Positions 61,001 through 64,000 of a DNA stretch of 64,000 bases are shown one piece after another (within the stretch, counting starts at the first letter, position 1; each line of letters opens with the position of its first letter). The notes below the pieces were generated by a model. It ran no database searches and had not been told where the DNA came from. It saw only the letters and a program-made list of their open reading frames with translations. The stretch covers positions 97,365,971 through 97,429,970 of the forward strand of contig NC_084761.1 in the NCBI RefSeq assembly GCF_028858725.1, given 5' to 3'. The DNA is from Colius striatus (Eukaryota; Chordata; Aves; Coliiformes; Coliidae). Position numbers and translations under genes: made by a program.

Positions 61001-62604
61001 GGATGGCATTTCAAAGAAAGCTTCATGCAAGAGCTGCAGCACTTGGATCTGATGTACAGTAAGCTGCAAAGGAATTATTTATAAGGCCCAACAAGGAGAT
61101 TCTTCTATTGCTGAAGTGATAAAGTAAGATAAACCATTTGCTTTGACAGCTTCACTGTTGGCCTTCAGCATTCACACCTTTGATGTCTGCAGTTTAAGGT
61201 GAAAGATTTTAGATTCAATTTTCTTTCTGGGATCACATGAAAAGAAATACCCAAAGTTGAAAAGTTCAGACGTGTCAATCTTCCCTTTGTGAAAGGGTTG
61301 AACACAATCAGCCTGGCAAGTACATGTGCCTGCCAATGTGAGTGCAAGAGGCAAGACAAGAAAAGCAACTAGCCCCTAAACAAGGCATCACACACAGTGT
61401 TTCTCACCTACTGCAGGCCAAAAAGACAGCTGTAAACTCGAGTGAAGCAAAGCTCACTTGAGCAGAAACCCTGAACACTTAACCCACAATCTGAAAGTAG
61501 AAGAAACTCAATTGGGTGAATCCTGGTGTTATCACCTCTTTAGCAAGAAAGATAATAATGTGTGAAGTTTCACCAGAAGAGGGAGGCTTGCTGGATGGAG
61601 GAAGATCACAGAATTGTTGAGGTTGAAAAAGACCTTTAAGATCCTGTGTCCAACTGTTCCTCCAGCACTGCCACAGCCACCACTAACCCATGGCCCTCAG
61701 CCACATGGCTTTGGGATCCCCTCAGGGATGGGGACTCCACCACTGCCCTGGGCAGCCTGGGACAGGGCTGGACAACATTTTTAGGGAAGAAATGTTTCCT
61801 AATAGTCAATCTAAACCTCCCATGGTACAACTTGAGGCTGTTGCTTGTACCTTGGGAGAAGAGACTGACTCCTTCCACCCTGACCACAACATCCTGTCAG
61901 GGAGTTGTAGAGTGCTCCTGTCTCCCCTCAGCCTCCTTTTCTCCAGACTAAACACCCCCAGGGCACTCAGCACAGACTTGTGTTACAGATCATAATGTCC
62001 TTCTTGCAGTGTCTCTCTTTGCAGATATTACATTGAGGAACTGATGTGTCCCAGAGATGTGTAAGAAACCAACACCTTCCTACAGCTCATTATTCTAGTG
62101 CAAGGTGTGGATACTCTTTGCTCAGATTCAACCTGCATGGCTGGGCAGGAAATACAAGAGGCAGTTTCTAGGAAGTAAGTGATGTAAGTGATATGCTGTG
62201 ATGTCCTGTTGGCACACCAAACTACCAGCACTCACCACAGGAGGAGGCAGACACTTAAGTTAAAGTGGTATCTATAGATAGATGATGAAGTACAGAGAGG
62301 ATGGACAGCCAAAAAGATTCAGTCATGCAGCAGGTCACAGTCAGCAAAACTTTCCTCAGGAGCCAACCACACACCTTCACCAACCTTAACATCTGCTGTT
62401 AAGGACCATTACAACATTTGCAAGAGGAACTGAACCAAAGGTTACCTTCCAGCCAGTCTTCTGCCTGCTGTGCTCTCCTCTGGGCCATCATCCTGTTGCC
62501 CATGTTCCTCCGACGCCTCGGCATCCCATCTCCCCTCTCCTCAGCGTGGGGCCGAGGCCTGGCCACCACTGCTGCTGCCACATTTTGCTGGTGTTCCTCA
62601 TCAG
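24879..62604 (-). CDS. DDRGK1: DDRGK domain-containing protein 1 (UFBP1), exons 2-9, 5' end outside window
   Basis: DDRGK1 is an ER-membrane adaptor of the UFM1 conjugation pathway. In other vertebrates it works with UFL1 and CDK5RAP3 in ribosome UFMylation, ER-phagy and ER stress control. Eight minus-strand segments with GT-AG borders (62604-62446, 48179-48073, 45403-45302, 35257-35135, 33105-33067, 27829-27773, 26360-26312, 25051-24879) join in frame to 269 residues plus TGA. In order they give a basic Arg-rich stretch, an acidic linker, the [20 protein letters not shown] block, a long Glu/Lys/Arg coiled coil, a PCI/winged-helix-like region, and the [15 protein letters not shown] block. The human protein, recalled from memory, has 314 residues, so about 30-45 are missing. 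They correspond to exon 1 with the membrane anchor, which I expect beyond the right edge. No frameshift or stop is seen. The acidic linker is shorter than in human. Confidence 0.97.
25052..26311 (-). other. DDRGK1 intron 8
   Basis: This 1.26-kb intron has good GT and AG borders. I see no mobile element, structured RNA or second coding block in it. It is unusually clean compared with the longer introns. Confidence 0.85.
26312..26360 (-). CDS. DDRGK1: DDRGK1 exon 8
   Basis: The acceptor is TCTGAACAG and the donor GTGACA. It has 49 nt, or 16 codons plus one base, encoding [16 protein letters not shown] and the first base of the Gly codon. The human counterpart is DTINRIQDLLAEGTITG. Confidence 0.94.
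26530..26603 (+). mobile_element. CR1 LINE 3' tail
   Basis: AATTGGACTAGATGATCTCT to CTACCATTCTATGATTTT. Only about 70 bases remain. Confidence 0.8.
26640..26693 (+). mobile_element. CR1 LINE 3' tail
   Basis: CCAGATGAGCTCTAGAGGGT to CCCACGATTCTGTGAG. It lies about 40 bp behind another tail in the same orientation. Confidence 0.7.
27773..27829 (-). CDS. DDRGK1: DDRGK1 exon 7
   Basis: The acceptor is TTTCCATAG and the donor GTAAGG. It has 57 nt, or 19 codons in phase 0-0, encoding [19 protein letters not shown]. The human counterpart is QSKVVLLEDLASQVGLRTQ. It is part of the PCI/winged-helix-like domain. Confidence 0.94.
28012..28200 (-). mobile_element. CR1 LINE fragment
   Basis: ATCATAGAATCATAGGGGTT at the left, then CAGTCCAACCCCCCTGCAGA. 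It is truncated after GGGCAGCCAGGGCCAGTGAT. Confidence 0.92.
28918..28932. repeat. Short (CA)n run
   Basis: About seven CA dinucleotides. Similar short runs are near 39578, 48336 and, as GT, 37290. Confidence 0.8.
30679..31072 (-). mobile_element. CR1 LINE fragment
   Basis: ATCATAGAATCCCAGAATGG at the left, then the CTGCTCCAGCCCCAGCCCCT body. It is truncated at GGTCCTGCAGTCTTTCCTCC, exactly where another copy's tail begins. Confidence 0.93.
31073..31560 (-). mobile_element. CR1 LINE fragment, abutting the previous one
   Basis: The tail CACAGAATTACAAGGGCTGG, then GAAAGCTCATCCAGTGCAAC, reaching ATGCCATTGGGATCACACTG at its truncated 5' end. It is the CCTTAAG-type subfamily. Confidence 0.92.
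33067..33105 (-). CDS. DDRGK1: DDRGK1 exon 6 (39-nt exon)
   Basis: The acceptor is TGTATCCAG and the donor GTAAGC. This small exon of 13 codons in phase 0-0 encodes [13 protein letters not shown], matching human SQSFLTEFINYIK. It would be missed by a length-based gene finder but is required for the domain. Confidence 0.93.
33106..35134 (-). other. DDRGK1 intron 5
   Basis: This 2.0-kb intron is AT-rich. I see no CR1 piece or other recognisable feature. Confidence 0.85.
35135..35257 (-). CDS. DDRGK1: DDRGK1 exon 5 (end of coiled coil, UFM1/UFL1-binding region)
   Basis: The acceptor is TTCTGTCCAG and the donor GTATGT. The exon is 123 nt, or 41 whole codons in phase 0-0. It starts with [20 protein letters not shown] and continues with [21 protein letters not shown]. 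The last part corresponds to the human [20 protein letters not shown] segment, which lies in the part of DDRGK1 reported to bind UFM1 and UFL1 (family knowledge). Confidence 0.95.
35730..35816 (+). mobile_element. CR1 LINE 3' end
   Basis: AAACCTGCTTCTGCAGGGGG, GGACTGGATGATCTCTGAAG, CATTCTGTGATTCTATGACT. Confidence 0.92.
36685..36727. repeat. Perfect 16-bp inverted repeat (hairpin)
   Basis: TGGCTTTCTGGGAGTT (36685-36700) and its exact reverse complement AACTCCCAGAAAGCCA (36712-36727) flank an 11-base AT-rich loop. It lies in DDRGK1 intron 4 in unique sequence. Confidence 0.95.
37175..37292 (+). mobile_element. CR1 LINE 3' end
   Basis: CAACCCAGCTGGATGAGTCC, GGGGTTGCACTGGATGAGCT, then CAACCCTTGAGATTGTCTG. 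The usual tail is replaced by a short GT run. Confidence 0.88.
40149..40172. repeat. Small 9-bp inverted repeat
   Basis: CTGCATTTC and GAAATGCAG are separated by six bases. It is short enough to be chance. Confidence 0.6.
41650..41835 (-). mobile_element. CR1 LINE fragment
   Basis: AGAATCACAGAATGGTGAGG at the left, GATCAGGTCACACAGGAACG, truncated after CAGGGCTCCCTCACCCTCAC. It is close in sequence to the copy at 19656. Confidence 0.93.
42270..42418 (+). mobile_element. CR1 LINE 3' end
   Basis: CTGGAGGTTTTCAAACCCCA, GACCTGATCTAGGTGAGACC, CACCGTTGTGTGATTCTGTG. It is the counterpart of the copy at 41650 on the other strand, about 430 bp away. Confidence 0.92.
44570..45012 (+). mobile_element. 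CR1 LINE fragment
   Basis: GAGAGGCCAGCACAGGGCCA, CTGGGGCTGATTAGTCTAGA, CTTCCACCACTCTGGGATTC. It ends 290 bp from DDRGK1 exon 4. Confidence 0.93.
45302..45403 (-). CDS. DDRGK1: DDRGK1 exon 4 (coiled coil)
   Basis: The acceptor is TTTTTTAG and the donor GTGGGG. The exon is 102 nt, or 34 whole codons in phase 0-0. It encodes [20 protein letters not shown] and more Glu/Arg-rich sequence ending EERQ, a predicted continuous charged helix. It matches the human [19 protein letters not shown] region. It is squeezed between two CR1 copies that end 290 bp below it and begin 250 bp above it. Confidence 0.95.
45404..48072 (-). other. DDRGK1 intron 3
   Basis: This 2.7-kb intron is one third CR1 (45655-46512). 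The remaining AT-rich part, 46513-48072, shows nothing recognisable. Confidence 0.85.
45655..46512 (+). mobile_element. CR1 LINE fragment, about 0.86 kb
   Basis: It begins GCTGTGCTGCCATTCAGGGA. It has CTCATCTGGAGTCCTGTGTC, TTCTCAGGAGGTTTCCAACC and GGTTGGACCAGATGATCTCT, and ends CCATTCTGTGATTCTAT. The 3' part switches from one subfamily type (CCCAGG-rich, GGAGGTTTCC) to another (GATCTAGGTGGGACCTGCTT), so it may be a mosaic. Confidence 0.93.
48073..48179 (-). CDS. DDRGK1: DDRGK1 exon 3
   Basis: The acceptor is TGTTACAG and the donor GTAAGC. The exon is 107 nt: two bases finish the codon split with exon 2, then 35 whole codons. It encodes a short acidic linker ([13 protein letters not shown]) and then the highly conserved [20 protein letters not shown] and QRE. 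The reading continues open on both sides for a while, but the conserved block stops exactly at the splice donor. Confidence 0.95.
50120..50175 (+). mobile_element. Degraded CR1 3' tail
   Basis: TTGGACTCCGAGATCCTAAA, then TTTTGCAACCTGAAGGATTCTGTG. The resemblance is weak. Confidence 0.5.
50400..50612 (+). mobile_element. CR1 LINE fragment
   Basis: GGGCACTGGAAGGGGCTGCC, GGAGACATTCCAACCCAGCT, CAACCCTTAAGAGTCTGTAT. It is nearly the same as 21945-22155. Confidence 0.92.
51415..52468 (+). mobile_element. CR1 LINE fragment, about 1.05 kb, longest in the window
   Basis: The 5' part (about 51490-51590) still translates to [11 protein letters not shown] with a stop and then NNLDEG, the reverse-transcriptase block also seen at 20200. 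The rest is the non-coding and ORF2 end, finishing TAATTCTGTGATTCTGTG. In-frame stops show that it is inactive. Confidence 0.95.
53072..53215 (-). mobile_element. CR1 LINE 3' fragment
   Basis: ATCACAGAATCTCAAGGGCT at the left, CATCCAGTGCAACTCCCCCT, truncated after CTCCAGAGAAGGAGACTC. Confidence 0.92.
54850..55776 (+). mobile_element. CR1 LINE fragment with open reverse-transcriptase stretch
   Basis: A frame at about 54869-55096 reads [20 protein letters not shown] followed by [10 protein letters not shown]. This is the CR1 reverse-transcriptase region around the catalytic FADD box, here FANG, so the enzyme would be dead. The 3' end has GGTGTCCCTGCCCATGGCAG, TTGGAACCAGATGAGCTTTA and CACTCTATGACTCTATGG. 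It is the older subfamily seen on the other strand at 15355. Confidence 0.95.
56815..57130 (+). mobile_element. CR1 LINE fragment
   Basis: TACTTACAAGTACTTGTAGG, CAGTTCCAGGACAAGGGGTA, CCACCATTCTGTCATTCTA. It ends just before another copy in the same orientation. Confidence 0.93.
57190..57430 (+). mobile_element. CR1 LINE fragment
   Basis: GGAAGAACTTTAGGAAGGTC, CCCAGGGAGCTGGGGGAGTC, TTCCAAACAAAAGAATTCCA. It belongs to the same subfamily as the copies at 1 and 10651. Confidence 0.92.
58746..60463 (+). mobile_element. Outer solo LTR of an endogenous retrovirus (ERVL-like), interrupted
   Basis: It begins TGTAGTGGTTTGGCCTGGGC and ends GGGCTAAACCACCACA, the inverted TG...CA ends typical of an LTR. 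Inside is a chain of diverged units, each with a GCTGGAGCAG core, and later an AATAAA-type signal (about 60273). It resembles a common avian ERVL-type LTR I know from memory. Without the inner insertion it is about 1.16 kb. No internal retroviral genes are seen, and no target duplication could be matched at the ends. Confidence 0.75.
59375..59933 (-). mobile_element. Inner solo LTR, inserted into the outer LTR
   Basis: The ends are TGTGGTAGTTTGACC at the left and GTCAAACCATGACA at the right, matching inverted termini. Flanking pentamers ATGGC and ATGAC differ by one base, a likely five-base target duplication. The polyadenylation-type signal (ATTAAA on the minus strand, about 59500) places its 3' end at the left. 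It is about 559 bp, with no coding genes. Confidence 0.8.
60665..60955 (+). mobile_element. CR1 LINE fragment
   Basis: GGAGTGGGTCTGTTCTCCCT, CAGGGGAGGTTCAAGTTGGA, AATGACTCTGTGATTCTATG. The 3' end reads TTGATGACCTTAAAGATCTC, a subfamily not seen elsewhere in the window. Confidence 0.9.
61604..61975 (-). mobile_element. CR1 LINE fragment
   Basis: ATCACAGAATTGTTGAGGTT at the left, GGGATGGGGACTCCACCACT, GTCAGGGAGTTGTAGAGTGC, truncated near CAGGGCACTCAGCACAGAC. Confidence 0.92.
62446..62604 (-). CDS. DDRGK1: DDRGK1 exon 2
   Basis: The acceptor is TTTTGCAG before 62604 and the donor is GTAAC from 62445. The exon is 159 nt. It starts inside a split codon (two bases complete an Ala) and ends with one base of a Glu/Gly-type split codon. 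It encodes ADEEHQQNV, an Ala/Val run, then the basic [25 protein letters not shown] stretch, given here in part. This aligns with the human RPRRRRDLGSRLQAQRRAQR segment just after the membrane anchor. A CR1 copy starts only about 250 bp upstream in the gene sense (62852). Confidence 0.93.
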
Positions 62605-62851
62605 CTGCAAAAGGGAAACAGAAATGGTGAGAGATTTGCCTTCTCTTTCTCTTGCACTTGTCATTTTGCCATCTGAAGTGCAATACCAGTGTTGTGTTCC
62701 AAACAAGAGACAGCCCCCCCACTCTCATGGGGTTTTTTACCCACACAGGACATGTGCAAGTTGCTTTCCCATGATTAAGTGGGATCATGCAATGGATCCT
62801 TCTAAGTTGTGCACAGTGCTCCGTGCAATGGGAATTTTATCCTGACAGCAG

Positions 62852-63120
62852 CCATAGAATCATTTTGGTTGGAAAAGCCCTAGAAGCTCCTGCAGTCCCA
62901 GCCCTGCCCTCACTCTGCCCAGCCCAGCACTACCCCACGGCCCTCAGCACCTCAGCTCCATGGCTTTGGGATCCCTCCAGGGCTGGGCACTCCCCCAGCT
63001 CCCTGGGCAGCCTGGCACAGGGGCTGACACCCCTCTCAGGGAAACAGTTCTGCCTCAGCTCCAGCCTCAACCTCCCCTGGGGCAACTTGAGGCTGTTTCC
63101 TCTTGTCCTGTCATTCATTC
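62852..63120 (-). mobile_element. CR1 LINE fragment
   Basis: CCATAGAATCATTTTGGTTG at the left, GGGATCCCTCCAGGGCTGGG, truncated at CTCTTGTCCTGTCATTCAT. It is very close to the copies at 4399 and 9811, which suggests a young subfamily. Confidence 0.93.
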
Positions 63121-63483
63121 CAGTCTGTTTGACAACAGCTTACAGATCACTGTAGGTATGTGCAATGAGTTTACTTGACCTGACAGAGCCTCCTCCCCAA
63201 AAAACCCAACAAGATCGCCACACTACAAAGACTCTCTCTGAAAGTGCTCAAAACCCATTCTTACTTAATCCAATAATGATAATCTGTTTTTACTCTTCCA
63301 CCTGAAAACAATTCCCTTCATTTGGCAGGACTGGCAGTCTAATCATTTCCAAGATAGCAAAAGGCAAAGACTCAGAAGTGCTTTTTCCCCCTTCTAACAC
63401 ATTAGTTGTTATACCTGAAACAAACTGAGAAGCAAATTAGGATTCTAAATTACAGCTGCAACATAAAGGGTAACTTCATTCCC

Positions 63484-63781
63484 AGAATCACAGAATCTCA
63501 AGGGTTGGAAGGGACCTGGAAAGCTCATCCAGTGCAACCCCCCTGCCAGAGTAGGGCACACAGGGACTCATCCAGCTGGGTTGGAATGTCTCCAGAGAAG
63601 GAGCCTCCACAGCCCATCTGGGCAGCCCCTGCCAGTGCTCCCTCACCTCAACAGGGAACAAGTTTTGCCTTGTGTTTCTTTGGAACCTCTTCTGTTCTAG
63701 CTTGTACCTGTTGCCCCTTGTCCTGTCATTGGCCATCACTGAGGGCAGCCTGGCTCCATCCTCCTCACACCCACCCTTCCA
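63484..63781 (-). mobile_element. CR1 LINE fragment
   Basis: AGAATCACAGAATCTCAAGG at the left, TGGGCAGCCCCTGCCAGTGC, truncated at CCTCCTCACACCCACCCTTC. It is the CCTTAAG-type subfamily. Confidence 0.93.
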
Positions 63782-64000
63782 TCATCCTTGATACCTGTTT
63801 TGCATATTCTGTTGATAAGTGTAGCTGATATTTGTGTACACTGTTACTTGCTCAAGCCTGCAAGGTATTCACTACTACCCTTTAATTCAGTTACCAACTC
63901 AAAGGTTCTCATGGAAAGCTGCAGAACTACTCCTGTACTTAATCTCAGGACACATTGTTTAGTGCTTTGCTGGGTTATACTGTGTCCCAGAAACACCACA

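Larger units (their letters stand above)
48180..62445 (-). other. DDRGK1 intron 2
   Basis: This 14.3-kb intron is the longest in the window. It holds CR1 pieces at 50120, 50400, 51415, 53072, 54850, 56815, 57190, 60665 and 61604, and the nested LTR pair at 58746-60463. The stretches 48.2-50.1, 53.2-54.8, 55.8-56.8 and 57.4-58.7 kb look like unique sequence with no gene. Confidence 0.85.
62605..64000 (-). other. DDRGK1 intron 1, partial
   Basis: It runs off the right edge. It contains two CR1 pieces (62852-63120 and 63484-63781). No GC-rich first exon or CpG island is present, so exon 1 and the promoter are expected outside the window. Confidence 0.75.

Noticed and set aside
23516..64000. A second protein-coding gene inside the DDRGK1 introns
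   Set aside because: The remaining intronic frames are short, lack family resemblance, and many overlap CR1 copies.

Overview
The window is vertebrate nuclear DNA, almost certainly from a bird. There are no operons or ribosome-binding sites. The only secure protein-coding gene is split into small exons with GT-AG introns, and the dominant repeat is the CR1 LINE, whose 3' ends carry the avian-type ATTCTGTG tail. I mark about 37 CR1 pieces; summed by eye they cover roughly one fifth of the window. That is high for a bird and brings to mind woodpeckers and their relatives (inference, not proven).

The right-hand 39 kb (about 24.8 kb to the right edge) is the gene DDRGK1 (UFBP1), read on the minus strand. 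Eight coding exons are present, exon 2 to the last exon. They join in frame to 269 residues and carry the DDRGK motif. Exon 1, which should encode the N-terminal membrane anchor, is not in the window and should lie beyond position 64000. The introns are filled with 5'-truncated CR1 copies of several subfamilies. Intron 2 also holds a pair of nested retroviral-type solo LTRs (58746-60463, with a second at 59375-59933).

The left-hand 24.8 kb has no gene that I can support. It contains a roughly 800-bp array of CCCATN hexamers (2226-3026), a 63-bp minisatellite (about 3420-3785), a CCCAT pentanucleotide microsatellite (10134-10206), many CR1 pieces including one that keeps reverse-transcriptase coding remnants (19660-20615), and several stretches of unique sequence. 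Some of the unique stretches are dense in TAAT-type and octamer-type motifs and look like candidate regulatory elements. A TATA-box and GC-box arrangement near 6015-6110 is a possible promoter with no recognised transcript.

DDRGK1 acts in UFMylation at the endoplasmic reticulum. The other elements are non-coding or dead mobile DNA. I found no new multi-gene system. The most unusual structures are the G-rich hexamer array, the nested LTRs, repeated head-to-tail CR1 pairs, a perfect 16-bp hairpin in intron 4, and the candidate enhancers.
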